36,989 bases of DNA from Serratia sp. DD3 (GCF_000496755.2 NZ_AYKS02000018.1:1-36989), one strand, 5' to 3'. Shown: positions 1-10,088, numbered from the stretch's first letter. Notes: generated by a model from the sequence alone, not told the origin. Program-made: numbers and translations.

Positions 1-1
1 C

Positions 2-265
2 TTGCCTCGCCAGGCGGCGCGTGATTTTATTCGCCAGCACGAGCCGTTCTCGCGCCATTGGTATGCGGGGTCTGCGGGCTATCTTTGCGCCACGCAAGCC
101 GAATTTTGTGTGGCGCTGCGCTCTTGCCAGATTGAGGGGGCCGAGGTGCAATTATACGCCGGGGCCGGGATTGTTGCCGGGTCAGATCCTGAACTGGAGT
201 GGCAAGAGGTTGAAAGTAAAGCAGCAGGTTTGCGCACATTATTGCAACCGGAGTTAAACGGTTGA
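2..265 (+). CDS. menF: Isochorismate synthase MenF, C-terminal part (5' end outside window)
   Basis: The 87 codons at the left edge are the C-terminal end of MenF, which converts chorismate to isochorismate as the first committed step of menaquinone synthesis. The chorismate-binding-enzyme signature is clear: [10 protein letters not shown], then a run ending in [17 protein letters not shown], where the GAGIV segment belongs to the conserved active-site region of this family (shared with EntC, PchA and TrpE). The frame is open from base 2 and stops with TGA at 263-265, so the real start lies upstream. It heads the men cluster but is separated from menD by a 262-bp spacer, unlike the tightly packed downstream genes. 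Identification is firm because of the order menF-menD and the near E. coli-like C-terminus. Confidence 0.95.
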   Translation: MPRQAARDFIRQHEPFSRHWYAGSAGYLCATQAEFCVALRSCQIEGAEVQLYAGAGIVAGSDPELEWQEVESKAAGLRTLLQPELNG

Positions 266-527
266 GGTGTATAATTCGCAACGACTGTTTGGGGCATATG
301 ACCTTGCCCGGTTGACCTCAAGAGCCGTGCCGAATTGTGCTACCGGTGGGCGTGATGCAAGTTAGCTGACCGTTGAGCGCAAGGGCGCGCGATACGAGCC
401 CCCAGGGAGGGGTTCACGGCGTGTCGGTGTTCTGCATCATGCCTACTTTCCTGAACTGAAAAGGGGAACGGTATTAAGCGCAGCTAGTTAGGTTACATCG
501 CCTCTTTTATTGACTTGTGAGCGAATT
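266..527. other. menF-menD spacer with a candidate structured element
   Basis: No gene is visible in this spacer. Bases 390-426 can fold into a bulged hairpin. An outer stem pairs 390-395 (CGATAC) with 421-426 (GTGTCG). A 5-base bulge (416-420) follows, then an inner stem of 396-402 (GAGCCCC) with 409-415 (GGGGTTC) and a 6-base loop CAGGGA. Two pairs are G-T. The sequence is GC-rich and unlike coding DNA. It could be a dispersed intergenic repeat or a processed or regulatory RNA structure between menF and menD; a family cannot be assigned by eye. A TATAAT hexamer sits at 270-275 but has no good -35 partner. Confidence 0.4.
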
Positions 528-2201
528 ATGTCGACAAGTGTTTTTAATCGCCAGTGGGCCACGTTATTGTTGGAAGCGCTCGCCCGCCATGGGGTGCAGC
601 ATGTCTGTATCGCTCCTGGGTCACGTTCGACACCACTGACACTGGCGGCGGCGGCAAATCCTGCTTTTGTCTGCCATACCCATTTTGATGAGCGGGGCTT
701 GGGCCATCTGGCGCTGGGCCTGGCAAAAGCCTCCCGTCAACCGGTCGCGGTGATCGTCACCTCAGGGACTGCGGCGGCCAATCTCTATCCTGCGTTGATC
801 GAAGCCGGGCTCACTGGCGAACGGCTAGTATTTCTGACTGCAGACCGACCGCCAGAACTGATTGACTGTGGTGCCAATCAAGCTATTCGTCAACATGGCC
901 TCTATGCCAGCCATCCTACCCTCAGTATTGATTTACCCCGCCCCAGCCCGGATATTCCGGCTCGTTGGCTGGTGTCGACGCTCGATAGTGCCATGGCACG
1001 TCTATTACAGGGCGCGTTGCATATTAACTGCCCGTTTGCTGAACCGCTGTATGGCGATGATGGGCAGCAGTACCATGAATGGTCGGCGGCACTGGGTGAT
1101 TGGTGGCGGGCGTCGCATCCCTGGTTGCGTGAAATGGACCATCATCAGGTATTAAAACAAGAGGATTGGCTTCTCTGGCGGCAAAAACGTGGCGTGGTGA
1201 TCGCCGGGCGAATGAGTGCCGAAGAGGGGGTACGCCTGGCTGAATGGGCCGAGAGGCTGGGCTGGCCACTGATTGGTGATGTGCTGTCGCAAACCGGCCA
1301 ACCGTTGCCTGGTGCCGATTTGTGGTTGGCCAAACCACAAGCCCGCCATTTACTGGCAAAGGCACAATTGGTGGTGCAGTTTGGTAGCAGCCTGACGGGT
1401 AAACGGTTATTACAATGGCAGGCGAACTGCCAGCCAGAAGAGTTCTGGTTGATTGATTCGCTGCCTGGTCGTCTGGATCCTTCACATCATCGTGGTCGCC
1501 GTATTCGCTCCCGCGTGGCTGAATGGCTTGAGTTGCACCCGGCTCAAGGGTGTGCACCCTGGGCGGGTGAGTTGGCGACCTTGGCGCAGCAAGCCTTTCA
1601 GGTCAGCGCGGAATATCTGCATAACCGTTTTGGTGAAGCACAATTGGCCCAGCGCCTGCCCGAGCTATTAGCCGAAAATGGCCAATTGTTTGTTGGCAAT
1701 AGCCTGATTGTTCGCTTGATCGATGCATTAAGCCAATTACCCGCCGGTTACCCGGTGTTCAGTAATCGTGGTGCCAGTGGCATTGACGGCCTGCTGTCTA
1801 CCGCAGCAGGGGTACAACGCGCTACCGCCAAACCTACACTGGTGGTGGTGGGGGATATCTCGGCTTTATATGATTTGAATGCGCTGGCGTTATTACGCCA
1901 AGACTCGGTACCGATGGTCCTGATAGTGGTGAACAATAACGGTGGGCAGATCTTTTCATTGTTGCCAACACCACCAGCAGAGCGCCAACGTTTTTACTGT
2001 ATGCCGCAGAATGTGGAGTTCAGCCATGCGGCAGCCATGTTCCAGCTCAGTTATGCCTGCCCGCAAAATTGGTCTCAATTGCAGCAGGCGGTAGAGCAGG
2101 CCTGGTGCCACAGCGGGACGACATTAATTGAGTTGCAGGTTGCCTCCAGTGAGGGTGCCGAAACCTTGCAGCACCTGGTACAACTGATGGCGGCTGACTG
2201 A
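528..2201 (+). CDS. menD: SEPHCHC synthase MenD
   Basis: MenD is the ThDP-dependent enzyme that condenses isochorismate with 2-oxoglutarate to SEPHCHC, the second step of menaquinone synthesis. The 557-aa product matches the usual length (E. coli 556). Visible family features are the N-terminal [11 protein letters not shown] and the [16 protein letters not shown] segment carrying the ThDP-activating glutamate region. NPAFVCHT precedes these, and a C-terminal ThDP/Mg site reads [15 protein letters not shown] followed by [13 protein letters not shown] chose ATG 528 because the protein then begins [10 protein letters not shown], aligning with E. coli MSVSAFNRRW; an in-frame start at 510 would add six unlikely residues. 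Its stop overlaps the menH start by one base (TGATG), implying translational coupling. Confidence 0.97.
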   Translation: MSTSVFNRQWATLLLEALARHGVQHVCIAPGSRSTPLTLAAAANPAFVCHTHFDERGLGHLALGLAKASRQPVAVIVTSGTAAANLYPALIEAGLTGERLVFLTADRPPELIDCGANQAIRQHGLYASHPTLSIDLPRPSPDIPARWLVSTLDSAMARLLQGALHINCPFAEPLYGDDGQQYHEWSAALGDWWRASHPWLREMDHHQVLKQEDWLLWRQKRGVVIAGRMSAEEGVRLAEWAERLGWPLIGDVLSQTGQPLPGADLWLAKPQARHLLAKAQLVVQFGSSLTGKRLLQWQANCQPEEFWLIDSLPGRLDPSHHRGRRIRSRVAEWLELHPAQGCAPWAGELATLAQQAFQVSAEYLHNRFGEAQLAQRLPELLAENGQLFVGNSLIVRLIDALSQLPAGYPVFSNRGASGIDGLLSTAAGVQRATAKPTLVVVGDISALYDLNALALLRQDSVPMVLIVVNNNGGQIFSLLPTPPAERQRFYCMPQNVEFSHAAAMFQLSYACPQNWSQLQQAVEQAWCHSGTTLIELQVASSEGAETLQHLVQLMAAD

Positions 2202-2998
2202 TGCTGGCCGCGCACGTGTTACAACCAGGCGAAAGCCAGCGCCCATGGCTGGTTTGGCTGCATGGCTTGCTGGGGAACAACAATGAGTGGCGGGTTATTG
2301 CTTCCCGTTGCCCGCAGTGGCCCTCACTGGCCATTGACCTGCCCGGTCATGGCGACTCTGTCGGGCAATCTTGCCGCGATTTTGCCGATGTCAGCCAGCA
2401 GATCAGCGCGACATTGCAGCAGCACAACATCGAACGTTACTGTTTGGTGGGGTATTCGCTGGGGGGGCGCATTGCCATGTACCATGCTTGCCACGGTGAT
2501 AGCCGGGGGCAGCAAGGTCTGCTGATTGAAGGGGGCAACCCAGGGTTAAATGATGAAGGCTTGCGTGCGCAACGCCGGGTGCATGATGCCCATTGGGCCC
2601 AACGTTTTCGTATTGAGCCCATCAGCCAGGTACTGTCGGATTGGTATCAGCAGCCGGTATTTGCCGGTCTGGATGTTATACACCGCCAAGCCTTGATTGA
2701 GGCACGTGCCAATAACCAGGGGCCGGCAGTGGCTGATATGCTGGAGGCCACCTCTCTTGGCTGTCAACCCTGGCTGGTCCCGCAATTACAACAACTGACC
2801 ATGCCGATAAAAGTGGTATGTGGTGCGGATGATGCTAAGTTCCAAGGGTTGGCCCGAGAGGCTGGCTTGCCATTAGCCACCGTCCCGCAGGCCGGTCATA
2901 ATGCTCATTTAGCCAACCCGGTGGCCTTTGCCGCCGTGTTAGATGAATTTCTTGATAATCTTGATAATAAAGGAAGCGAACATGCTTTATCCGAATGA
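2201..2998 (+). CDS. menH: SHCHC synthase MenH (alpha/beta hydrolase fold)
   Basis: MenH eliminates pyruvate from SEPHCHC to give SHCHC. The 265-aa protein has the alpha/beta-hydrolase pattern: oxyanion region [12 protein letters not shown] near residues 19-30, nucleophile elbow GYSLGG with Ser86, acid Asp210 in VVCGADD, and base His233 in AGHNAH. Ser86 and Asp210 have the same numbers as in E. coli MenH. The ATG shares one base with the menD stop. The tail, about 13 residues longer than in E. coli, extends through the menB ribosome-binding site and overlaps menB by 17 bp, so menH and menB are probably translationally coupled. Confidence 0.96.
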   Translation: MLAAHVLQPGESQRPWLVWLHGLLGNNNEWRVIASRCPQWPSLAIDLPGHGDSVGQSCRDFADVSQQISATLQQHNIERYCLVGYSLGGRIAMYHACHGDSRGQQGLLIEGGNPGLNDEGLRAQRRVHDAHWAQRFRIEPISQVLSDWYQQPVFAGLDVIHRQALIEARANNQGPAVADMLEATSLGCQPWLVPQLQQLTMPIKVVCGADDAKFQGLAREAGLPLATVPQAGHNAHLANPVAFAAVLDEFLDNLDNKGSEHALSE

Positions 2999-3839
2999 AG
3001 AGCAACTGTATGCCGCGGTTGAGTGGCAGGATTGTTCTGGCGATTTCGAAGATATCCTGTATCACAAATCCAGTGATGGCATTGCCAAAATCACCATTAA
3101 CCGCCCGCAAGTGCGTAACGCTTTCCGTCCACTGACGGTAAAAGAGATGATTGAAGCGCTGGCGAATGCCCGTTATGACGATGGGATTGGGACCATCATC
3201 CTTACCGGTGCGGGTGATAAAGCCTTCTGTGCCGGGGGTGATCAGAAAGTACGTGGTGATTACGGTGGTTATCGTGATGATAGTGGCGTGCATCACCTGA
3301 ATGTGCTCGATTTCCAACGCCAGATCCGCACTTGCCCGAAACCGGTGGTGGCGATGGTGGCGGGTTACTCTATCGGCGGTGGTCATGTGCTGCATATGAT
3401 ATGTGACCTGACCATTGCTGCCGATAATGCCATTTTTGGTCAGACAGGGCCGAAAGTGGGCTCCTTTGACGGCGGATGGGGCGCGTCTTATATGGCACGT
3501 ATTGTGGGCCAGAAGAAAGCGCGTGAGATCTGGTTCCTGTGCCGTCAGTATGATGCCGCTGCCGCACTGGATATGGGGCTGGTCAATACCGTGGTACCGT
3601 TGGCGGATTTAGAAAAAGAGACGGTACGCTGGTGTCGTGAGATGTTGCAAAACAGCCCGATGGCACTGCGTTGCCTGAAAGCCGCGCTGAATGCGGACTG
3701 TGATGGTCAGGCCGGTTTGCAGGAGCTGGCGGGTAATGCCACCATGCTGTTTTATATGACCGATGAAGGTCAGGAAGGGCGTAACGCATTTAATGAAAAG
3801 CGCCAGCCGGACTTCAGCAAATTCAAGCGTAATCCGTAA
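2982..3839 (+). CDS. menB: 1,4-dihydroxy-2-naphthoyl-CoA synthase MenB
   Basis: MenB is the crotonase-fold enzyme that cyclises o-succinylbenzoyl-CoA to DHNA-CoA. The 285-aa product equals the E. coli length and is nearly identical over long stretches. Motifs include [36 protein letters not shown] (active-site loop), and [12 protein letters not shown] (oxyanion hole). The tail [20 protein letters not shown] is typical of the family. The ATG at 2982 follows AAAGGA and begins [15 protein letters not shown], matching E. coli MIYPDEAMLYAPVEW; a longer start at 2943 would add 13 MenH-overlapping residues and is rejected. The TAA overlaps the menC start (TAATG). Confidence 0.98.
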   Translation: MLYPNEEQLYAAVEWQDCSGDFEDILYHKSSDGIAKITINRPQVRNAFRPLTVKEMIEALANARYDDGIGTIILTGAGDKAFCAGGDQKVRGDYGGYRDDSGVHHLNVLDFQRQIRTCPKPVVAMVAGYSIGGGHVLHMICDLTIAADNAIFGQTGPKVGSFDGGWGASYMARIVGQKKAREIWFLCRQYDAAAALDMGLVNTVVPLADLEKETVRWCREMLQNSPMALRCLKAALNADCDGQAGLQELAGNATMLFYMTDEGQEGRNAFNEKRQPDFSKFKRNP

Positions 3840-4822
3840 TGACCAATTCAACGCGTATGGCGGCTCTCTATCGCTATAGTGTGCCGATGGAGGCAGGGGT
3901 GGTGCTGCGCAATCAGCGCTTGAAAACCCGTGATGGTTTGTTGCTCCACTTGCAGCAAGGGGAGCAACAAGGCTGGGGGGAAATTACCCCCTTGCCGGAG
4001 TTCAGTGTCGAAACCTTAGAGCAGGCGCAACAGGCGGCATTAGCTTGGGGGCAAGCGTGGGTGGCGGATCAGTCACCGGCACCCACACTGTGGCCTTCGG
4101 TGGCGTTTGGCACCAGTTGCGCGCTGGCTGAGTTGAGCGGGCAGTTGCCACAGCAGGCGGATTACCGCAAGGTACCGCTGTGCAGTGGCGACCCCGATGA
4201 ATTGTTTGACGTGCTGGCGGCACTGCCCGGTGAGAAAATCGCCAAGGTGAAGGTGGGGCTGTACGAGGCGGTGCGTGATGGCATGGTGGTCAATGTGTTG
4301 CTGGAGGCATTGCCGGACCTCAAATTGCGGCTGGATGCCAACCGCAGTTGGACGGCAGCCAAAGCGGACAGTTTTGCCAAATATGTCAATCCGCGGTGGC
4401 GTGATCGTATCGCATTTTTGGAAGAACCCTGTAAAACCCGTGATGAATCACGCCATTTCGCCCAATCACAGGGTATTGCCATTGCCTGGGATGAAAGTGT
4501 GCGTGAGGCTGACTTTGTGGTGCAGGCCGAACCAGGCGTCGCCGCCATTGTCATCAAACCCACCTTGGTGGGTAGCCTGGAACGTTGCCAAGAGTTAGTA
4601 ACACAAGCACATCAGGCGGGTTTGGTTGCGGTGATCAGTTCCAGCATTGAGTCCAGCCTGGGGCTCACGCAGTTGGCACGTATTGCCCACTGGTTAACGC
4701 CAGACACGGTGCCGGGGTTGGATACACTAAACCTGATGCAGGCACAATTGCTGCGTAGTTGGCCTGACAGCACCTTACCGTTATTGCAGAGCGAGGCTCT
4801 GGAGTGTGTATGGCGCAGTTGA
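3839..4822 (+). CDS. menC: o-succinylbenzoate synthase MenC
   Basis: MenC, an enolase-superfamily enzyme, dehydrates SHCHC to o-succinylbenzoate. The 327-aa protein has the full muconate-lactonising-enzyme-type set. KVKVG carries the general-acid/base Lys138, the metal ligands are Asp166 (LRLDANRSW), Glu195 (FLEEPCKTR) and Asp218 (IAWDES), and the second lysine is Lys240 (VVIKPT-like IVIKPT). All are displaced by five from E. coli K133, D161, E190, D213 and K235, consistent with a slightly longer N-terminus. The first ATG overlaps the menB stop; ATG at codon 7 ([11 protein letters not shown]) is an alternative start. It overlaps menE by 13 bp. Confidence 0.96.
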   Translation: MTNSTRMAALYRYSVPMEAGVVLRNQRLKTRDGLLLHLQQGEQQGWGEITPLPEFSVETLEQAQQAALAWGQAWVADQSPAPTLWPSVAFGTSCALAELSGQLPQQADYRKVPLCSGDPDELFDVLAALPGEKIAKVKVGLYEAVRDGMVVNVLLEALPDLKLRLDANRSWTAAKADSFAKYVNPRWRDRIAFLEEPCKTRDESRHFAQSQGIAIAWDESVREADFVVQAEPGVAAIVIKPTLVGSLERCQELVTQAHQAGLVAVISSSIESSLGLTQLARIAHWLTPDTVPGLDTLNLMQAQLLRSWPDSTLPLLQSEALECVWRS

Positions 4823-6213
4823 ATAACTGGCCATGGCGGTATTGGGCAGAACACCGCCCACAGGAGACAGCGCTGCTGGTGCAACAGCAACCGATCAGTT
4901 GGTTAATGTTACAACAGCAGGTTGATGCACTGGCTGCTGATTTTCAGCAGCAAGGGGTGCAGCCTGCCTGCGGTGTGGCGCTATGCAGTAAAAACAGTTA
5001 TCCGTTACTGTTGGCCTATCTGGCCTTGTTGCAATGTGGCGCACGCTTGCTGCCACTTAACCCCGGGTTACCCGCTGCGATGCTGGCACGGTTACTGCCG
5101 GATCTGAATATTGCTTTTGTGTTCAGCCCTGACAGTTTGCCCACCTTACCCGCTGAGCTGACTATCTTATCCTCCACGGAAAGGGATGTTGGCCTATGGC
5201 AACCCGTACCATGGCAACCTGTACCATGGCAACCACAGCGGCTGGCGACGTTAACCTTGACTTCCGGTTCCAGCGGCCTGCCGAAAGCGGCTGCGCATAG
5301 CTATGCCGGGCATTTGGCTTGTGCGCAAGGCGTTTTACAACGGATGGATTTCCAACCATCGGATAGCTGGCTGCTCTCTTTACCGTTGTTTCATGTTTCT
5401 GGTCAAGGGATTGTCTGGCGCTGGCTGACAGCCGGGGCACAGTTGGTGCTACGCGAGATGCAACCGTTGGCTGACGCTTTGGCGGGCTGTACTCATGCTT
5501 CTCTGGTACCGACGCAGTTATGGCGGTTATTGTCTGCACCTCAAACAGAGCACAGCTTGAAGGAAGTGTTACTCGGCGGGGCGATGATCCCGGTTGAGCT
5601 GACCCGGCAAGCGGAGGCGCAGGGGATCCGCTGCTGGTGTGGTTATGGCCTGACGGAATTGGCCTCGACGGTTTGTGCCAAGCGTGCTGATGAATTGCCG
5701 GGGGTAGGGTTACCGCTGCACGGGGGCGAGATTCGGCTGGTGGAACAGGAAGTATGGATCCGTTCTGACAGTCTGGCATTGGGGTATTGGTACCAAGGGG
5801 CGTTGCTGCCAGTCACCGATGCTGAAGGTTGGTTCCATACCCGTGATCGTGGGGTGATGGCGCAAGGTGAGTTGCGGATTATTGGCCGCTTGGATAACCA
5901 GTTCTTCAGTGGTGGCGAAGGGATACAGCCAGAGGAGGTCGAGCGAGTGTTGCTGGCACATCCGCAGATATCCCAGGTATTTATCGTGCCGCTTGATGAC
6001 CCTGAGTTTGGTCAGCGGCCAGTGGCGGTGGCAGATTGGGCCGGGGAGTTGTCGTTGGATTTATTACTGAACTGGGCACAAGACCAATTGGCAAACTTTC
6101 AGCGGCCCATTGCTTTGCTCGCCTTACCCATTGAACTGAAAAATGGCGGGATTAAAATTTCACGCCATCGCTTACAACAGTGGGCTGCCGAGCAATGGCA
6201 GCCAACCCGATAA
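4810..6213 (+). CDS. menE: o-succinylbenzoate-CoA ligase MenE
   Basis: MenE adenylates o-succinylbenzoate and forms its CoA thioester. The 467-aa protein is an ANL-superfamily ligase. The phosphate-binding motif is [17 protein letters not shown] (around 147-163), followed by [38 protein letters not shown] and the C-terminal catalytic lysine in [14 protein letters not shown] 4810 is preferred over GTG 4804 two codons upstream; both lie inside the 3' end of menC. It is about 16 residues longer than E. coli MenE, partly explained by an in-frame 15-bp tandem repeat just before the phosphate-binding motif (listed separately). It is the last gene of the men operon here. Confidence 0.95.
   Translation: MAQLNNWPWRYWAEHRPQETALLVQQQPISWLMLQQQVDALAADFQQQGVQPACGVALCSKNSYPLLLAYLALLQCGARLLPLNPGLPAAMLARLLPDLNIAFVFSPDSLPTLPAELTILSSTERDVGLWQPVPWQPVPWQPQRLATLTLTSGSSGLPKAAAHSYAGHLACAQGVLQRMDFQPSDSWLLSLPLFHVSGQGIVWRWLTAGAQLVLREMQPLADALAGCTHASLVPTQLWRLLSAPQTEHSLKEVLLGGAMIPVELTRQAEAQGIRCWCGYGLTELASTVCAKRADELPGVGLPLHGGEIRLVEQEVWIRSDSLALGYWYQGALLPVTDAEGWFHTRDRGVMAQGELRIIGRLDNQFFSGGEGIQPEEVERVLLAHPQISQVFIVPLDDPEFGQRPVAVADWAGELSLDLLLNWAQDQLANFQRPIALLALPIELKNGGIKISRHRLQQWAAEQWQPTR
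5193..5237 (+). repeat. In-frame 15-bp tandem repeat inside menE
   Basis: Three near-identical 15-bp units (core CATGGCAACC or TATGGCAACC followed by YGTAC) occur head to tail. They encode W-Q-P-V-P repeated, residues about 130-142. The second and third units are the most alike. The unit length keeps the frame, so gain or loss of copies would add or remove five residues in the segment just before the ATP-binding motif. Confidence 0.85.
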
Positions 6214-6423
6214 AGCAGTCACGGACATCAGTGATCAGATACTCAGCACTTTCTGTGAGCCGAACTTTGGAAATTAGTGCAAGACCTGTTGAAAGTACAC
6301 AGCATTTTGTCAAATAACTCGAATGACTTTGAATATATGTCGATTCTATTAAACTTCTTTCATTCTCATTTTCAGGTAACATATTGTCACTTTTGATAAT
6401 TCAGAGTGAAAAAAGGAACAATT

Positions 6424-6966
6424 ATGAATAAATTTTTAGTCGCGTATGCAGCTGCTTTGCTGTTTGTGACTGGTTCTGCTAATGCCATTGGCGTGAGAGG
6501 CGAGGTGGGGCAGGATTATACCCATCTCAGTGCTGGCATGGGGTTGCTTATTCCTGGGTTGGGCGTCAATGGCAACTGGATACGTAGCGACCATGATGGC
6601 AGTGTTGGCAGCGTGGGTTTGGATTTCACCTTGCCGTTTTCCCCACTTAAGGCAACGCTGGGGGGCAAAGCGCTCTATCTTAGCCCACAAGAGGGGCGCA
6701 GTGGTGCTGCACTGGCTTTAGGCGGGGGGCTGCAATGGAGCCTCAACCGTTACTTTGCACTGTATGGTGAAGGTTATTTTGCTCCTGATGCATTAACCAG
6801 CGGTGTCAAAGCTTATAACGAATTCAATGGTGGCTTGCGTTGGAATGTCTTTCAACCGCTGAGTGTTGATGTGGGCTATCGTTATCTCAATCTGCAAGGG
6901 AAAGAGGGCAAGCGGGATAATGCGGTAGCCGATGGCCCTTATCTGGGCGTGGGTTTGAACTTCTGA
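6424..6966 (+). CDS. yfaZ: YfaZ-family outer-membrane protein
   Basis: The 180-aa product begins with a typical Sec signal peptide (MNKFLVAYAAALLFVTGSANA, cleavage after ANA). It continues with alternating glycine/aromatic beta-strand sequence and ends in GVGLNF, an outer-membrane beta-barrel C-terminus with terminal Phe. Content and position between menE and yfaY match E. coli YfaZ. ATG 6424 follows an AAAAAAGGAAC ribosome-binding site; an upstream GTG at 6406 would spoil the signal peptide. Function is unknown in the family; an outer-membrane location is the supportable statement. The 210-bp region between menE and this gene is AT-rich and probably holds its own promoter, though no clear consensus stands out. 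Confidence 0.85.
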   Translation: MNKFLVAYAAALLFVTGSANAIGVRGEVGQDYTHLSAGMGLLIPGLGVNGNWIRSDHDGSVGSVGLDFTLPFSPLKATLGGKALYLSPQEGRSGAALALGGGLQWSLNRYFALYGEGYFAPDALTSGVKAYNEFNGGLRWNVFQPLSVDVGYRYLNLQGKEGKRDNAVADGPYLGVGLNF

Positions 6967-7297
6967 TAGCCCGGCAGAGTGTGCGCAGTGGTTTAGGTAT
7001 AAGCCAGAAATGGGGGCAGAGTCAGCCCCATCTCATTATCCCACCGCAGGGAGGAGGCCGCTGGCAATGCCTAGCTGGATAGCGATGACTGTGATGCCGC
7101 AAAAAAACACCAGCGGCGGTGGGCTAGTAACCCCTATCACGGCAACAAATTGTTTACAGTATGTGTAACTTATACCTCTGACTGCCACTGGCATAAACTT
7201 GGGTATATAGTAGAGACACCCGTTGTCATTCAAGCTAGCGGGTATTGGCTGTAACCTGAATGAATGGGCTATGGATCTGAACAGCAAGGGGAAATCA
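6967..7297. other. yfaZ-yfaY intergenic region
   Basis: No gene is visible. A hairpin TGGGG(G)C-AGAGTCA-GCCCCA lies at 7011-7030, which may end yfaZ transcription but has no T-run. A TATAGT hexamer at 7206-7211, with CTGCCA 18 bp upstream (7182-7187), is a weak promoter candidate for yfaY. Nothing else is recognisable. Confidence 0.35.
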
Positions 7298-8494
7298 ATG
7301 TTAAGAGTGGAGATGCTCAGTACCGGTGATGAGGTGCTGCACGGGCAAATTATCGATACCAATGCTGCCTGGTTGGCAGATTATCTGTTTCAACAAGGCT
7401 TGCCGATGAGTAGCCGTGAAACTGTCGGGGATAGCCTCTCTTCTCTGATTGAAACGCTACAAGAGCGTAGCCATATTGCGGATGTGTTGATAGTGAATGG
7501 TGGCTTGGGGCCCACCAGTGATGATCTCAGTGCGCTGGCAGCTGCCAAGGCCTGTGGTGTTGAATTGGTTGAACACCCTGCCTGGATCACCCGTATCGAG
7601 GCCTATTTTGCTGAACGAGGCCGGGTGATGGCCGATTCCAACCGTAAGCAGGCACAATTGCCAGCGAATGCTGAAATGCTGGATAACCGTGTGGGTACCG
7701 CTTGCGGTTTTGCGCTGAGGTTGAATAAATGCCTGATGTTCTTTACTCCGGGTGTGCCATCTGAGTTTAAGGTGATGGTGAAAGAGCAGATTTTCCCGCG
7801 TTTGCAGCAGCAGTTTAGCCTGCCAGAGCCACCGTTATGTTTACGTTTAACGACGTTCGGTACTTCAGAAAGCGACTTGGCAGCAGAATTGGACCCAATA
7901 TCGTTACCGCCGGATGTGGTGCTGGGGTATCGCTCTTCCAGCCCAATTATTGAGTTAAAGTTGACTGGACCACACCGTCAGCGCGTTGCCATGGAGCAGA
8001 TATGGCAACGGGTACGAGGCATTGTGGCAGATAATACTATTTATGAAGGAACGGTGGGGTTAGCGGCGCAGTTAGCGCAACGACTGCAGCAACAAGGGAT
8101 GAAACTGGTGCTGAGTGAGCAATTTACTGCCGGGTTGATCAATCTGCAATTGCAGAGCGAAGCGGCACCTTTGGCGGGAGGGGAGTTACTCCCCGCTGAT
8201 TGCTACGAGACACTGGAAACCTTGCTGGCACGTGCACAGAGGTTGTCTCAGCTTAGCCATGCACCTTTGGCGTTGGCCGTCAGTGCCATGGAGGGTGAAC
8301 GGGTGAGTATTGCTTTGCATACGCCCAAGGGCGGCGTGGGCCAGACCGTCAGCTACCGTGTTTCCCGTCATAGCCTGCGTTTGCGGCAGGAATCTGTAGC
8401 GATGTTGGCGTTGGATATGCTGCGTCGCTGGCTCAATGAGGACCAAGTTTGCGGTAGACATAACTGGCTGGAAACGGTGGCAATTATCGAGTAA
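7298..8494 (+). CDS. yfaY: CinA-like protein YfaY (nicotinamide-nucleotide amidase-like/MoCF domain)
   Basis: The 398-aa protein aligns from end to end with E. coli YfaY, a CinA paralogue. The N-terminal two-fifths is a molybdopterin-binding (MoCF/CinA COG1058) domain: MLRVEMLSTGDEVLHGQI, VNGGLGPTSDDLSALAAA, and FFTPGVPSEFKVM. The C-terminal part is a diverged CinA amidase-like domain (LVLSEQFTAGLINLQL). In true PncC amidases this region reads AESCTGG; here it is SEQFTAG, so nucleotide amidase activity is doubtful. ATG 7298 with AAGGGGAAATCA upstream is preferred over a start at 7223 that would add 25 unrelated residues. Actual function is unproven. Confidence 0.88.
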   Translation: MLRVEMLSTGDEVLHGQIIDTNAAWLADYLFQQGLPMSSRETVGDSLSSLIETLQERSHIADVLIVNGGLGPTSDDLSALAAAKACGVELVEHPAWITRIEAYFAERGRVMADSNRKQAQLPANAEMLDNRVGTACGFALRLNKCLMFFTPGVPSEFKVMVKEQIFPRLQQQFSLPEPPLCLRLTTFGTSESDLAAELDPISLPPDVVLGYRSSSPIIELKLTGPHRQRVAMEQIWQRVRGIVADNTIYEGTVGLAAQLAQRLQQQGMKLVLSEQFTAGLINLQLQSEAAPLAGGELLPADCYETLETLLARAQRLSQLSHAPLALAVSAMEGERVSIALHTPKGGVGQTVSYRVSRHSLRLRQESVAMLALDMLRRWLNEDQVCGRHNWLETVAIIE

Positions 8495-8503
8495 CACACT
8501 GTA

Positions 8504-8524
8504 TAGGCGGTGTGACGCCGCCTA
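8504..8524. terminator. Hairpin between convergent yfaY and yfaE
   Basis: TAGGCGG (8504-8510) and CCGCCTA (8518-8524) form a perfect 7-bp stem with a 7-base loop, just downstream of yfaY and covering the yfaE stop codon. It is placed to end both convergent transcripts. It lacks a strong T-run on either strand (AATTT on plus), so termination is inferred. Confidence 0.45.
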
Positions 8525-8782
8525 AATTTCCAGCTCAATATCCATCAAGGGCATACAGCAGCAGGGCAGGATCTCGCCATCATTGACAAAAGCCAGTGGC
8601 GCTTGGCGATAGGCGACTTTACCTTTCAGTAACTTCAAGCGGCAGGCACCGCAATAGCCTGATCGGCACTGGTATTCCACCGCGACATCATGTAATTCGA
8701 GTATCTCAAGCAGGCAGCTTTCCCCTGCGGCAGCTGAGAGCTGCGCACCACTGGCACGCAGCGTGATGGTTGGGCTGCTCAC
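8522..8782 (-). CDS. yfaE: 2Fe-2S ferredoxin YfaE, diferric-tyrosyl radical cofactor maintenance
   Basis: The 86-aa plant-type ferredoxin has cluster ligands in YQCRSGYCGACR (Cys39, Cys44, Cys47) and a downstream CCC (Cys74-76) that supplies the fourth ligand. In E. coli, YfaE delivers electrons to rebuild the diferric-tyrosyl radical of NrdB, which fits its place immediately after nrdB. The start codon is GTG (8780-8782), abutting the nrdB TAA with no spacer, so translation is probably coupled to nrdB. The order nrdA-nrdB-yfaE is that of E. coli. Confidence 0.95.
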   Translation of the reverse strand: MSSPTITLRASGAQLSAAAGESCLLEILELHDVAVEYQCRSGYCGACRLKLLKGKVAYRQAPLAFVNDGEILPCCCMPLMDIELEI

Positions 8783-9913
8783 TTACAGCTCGAAATCACT
8801 CAAGTCGTCAGCATTGACTTCTGAGTCAATCTGACCGACCAGATAGGAGCTGACTTCCACTTCCTGCGGAGCCACTTGAACATTATCCGAAACCAGCCAG
8901 GCGTTGATCCAGGGGATAGGGTTGGAGCGGGTCTGGAATGGCAGATTTAAGCCAACGGCCTGCATACGGATATTGGTAATATATTCCACATATTGGCACA
9001 GAATATCTTTGTTCAAGCCAATCATTGAACCATCACAAAACAGATACTCCGCCCACTCTTTTTCTTGTTCAGCCGCCATGACGAACAGGTCGTAACACTC
9101 CTGCTGACACTCTTCAGCGATCTCGACCATCTCTAGGTCATCTGCACCCGAACGCATCAGATTCAATATATGCTGGGTACCAGTCAGATGCAGGGCTTCA
9201 TCACGGGCAATAAGCTTGATGATCTTGGCATTGCCTTCCATCAATTCACGCTCGGCAAAAGCAAACGAACAGGCGAAACTGACATAGAAACGGATGGCCT
9301 CAAGGGCATTGACACTCATCAGGCACAGATACAACTGTTTTTTGATGGCGCGTATATTCACCACAACGGTTTTACCATTAACCTGATGGGTGCCTTCACC
9401 CAGCAGATGGTAGTAATTGGTCATCTCAATCAGTTTGTCATAATAGCTGGAGATGTCTTTCGCCCGTTTTTTGATCTCTTCATTGGTCACGATATCGTCA
9501 AATACCACTGCCGGATCATTAACGATATTGCGGATGATATGGGTGTAGGAACGTGAGTGAATGGTTTCAGAGAATGACCAGGTTTCCACCCAGGTTTCCA
9601 GTTCCGGGATTGAGATCAACGGCAGGAAGGCAATGTTCGGGCTGCGACCCTGGATGGAGTCCAATAGGGTCTGATACTTCAGGTTACTGATAAAAATGTG
9701 TTTTTCGTGGGGGGGGAGAGCCTGATAGTCGATACGGTCACGGGAAACGTCAACCTCTTCTGGGCGCCAGAAAAAGGAGAGCTGCTTTTCGATCAACTTT
9801 TCGAATATTTCATGCTTTTGCTGATCAAACCGCGCTACGTTGACGGGTTGGCCGAAGAACATTGGCTCAAGTAGCTGATTGTTTTTATTTTGTGAAAATG
9901 TGGTGTAAGCCAT
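8783..9913 (-). CDS. nrdB: Ribonucleoside-diphosphate reductase 1, beta subunit NrdB
   Basis: NrdB carries the diferric-tyrosyl radical of aerobic class Ia ribonucleotide reductase. The 376-aa product equals the E. coli length. Counting the initiator Met, iron ligands and radical Tyr are visible: Asp85 (LLDSIQGR), Glu116 and His119 ([13 protein letters not shown]), and the radical Tyr123. The second half-site lies in [11 protein letters not shown] and [13 protein letters not shown]. The C-terminus [14 protein letters not shown] is the tail that docks onto NrdA. ATG at 9913 ([10 protein letters not shown], as in E. coli [10 protein letters not shown]) is chosen; an in-frame ATG at 9958 would add 15 residues absent from the family. 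Confidence 0.98.
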   Translation of the reverse strand: MAYTTFSQNKNNQLLEPMFFGQPVNVARFDQQKHEIFEKLIEKQLSFFWRPEEVDVSRDRIDYQALPPHEKHIFISNLKYQTLLDSIQGRSPNIAFLPLISIPELETWVETWSFSETIHSRSYTHIIRNIVNDPAVVFDDIVTNEEIKKRAKDISSYYDKLIEMTNYYHLLGEGTHQVNGKTVVVNIRAIKKQLYLCLMSVNALEAIRFYVSFACSFAFAERELMEGNAKIIKLIARDEALHLTGTQHILNLMRSGADDLEMVEIAEECQQECYDLFVMAAEQEKEWAEYLFCDGSMIGLNKDILCQYVEYITNIRMQAVGLNLPFQTRSNPIPWINAWLVSDNVQVAPQEVEVSSYLVGQIDSEVNADDLSDFEL

Positions 9914-10088
9914 AAGTTTGGGTCCGTATTCAAGTTGCGGGGGAGTGACCTGGGTCATTCGCCCCCATTGGGGCTGCTACCCGCTGCATTTAAATCTCAT
10001 CCTTGAGATTTCCCTTTCAGGTAGGCGCGCGCATGGTGGCAGTCAAACCAGTTTCCGGCCGGTTTGCCCCAGTAGGCAATATCAAAAA
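9914..10088 (-). other. nrdA-nrdB spacer with three hairpins
   Basis: The 175-bp spacer holds no gene but three small inverted repeats. They are GCCCC-CATT-GGGGC (9961-9974), AAATCTC-ATCCTT-GAGATTT (9992-10011), and CAAACC-N11-GGTTTG (10044-10066). Such structures in the nrdA-nrdB transcript could set relative amounts of the two subunits. A short stretch at 9918-9938 resembles a decayed ERIC end. Confidence 0.5.

Noticed and set aside
1024..1557. Long open frame (177 codons) on the minus strand of menD
   Set aside because: It lies entirely inside menD in antisense, has no recognisable domain, and its composition is that of a shadow frame.
2835..3395. Open frame of 186 codons antisense to menB/menH
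   Set aside because: MenB and MenH are unmistakable on the plus strand; the antisense sequence shows only low-complexity repeats of His/Thr/Ile that mirror MenB codons.
5162..5779. Open frame of 205 codons antisense to menE
   Set aside because: It is fully covered by menE and has no motif or plausible start signal.
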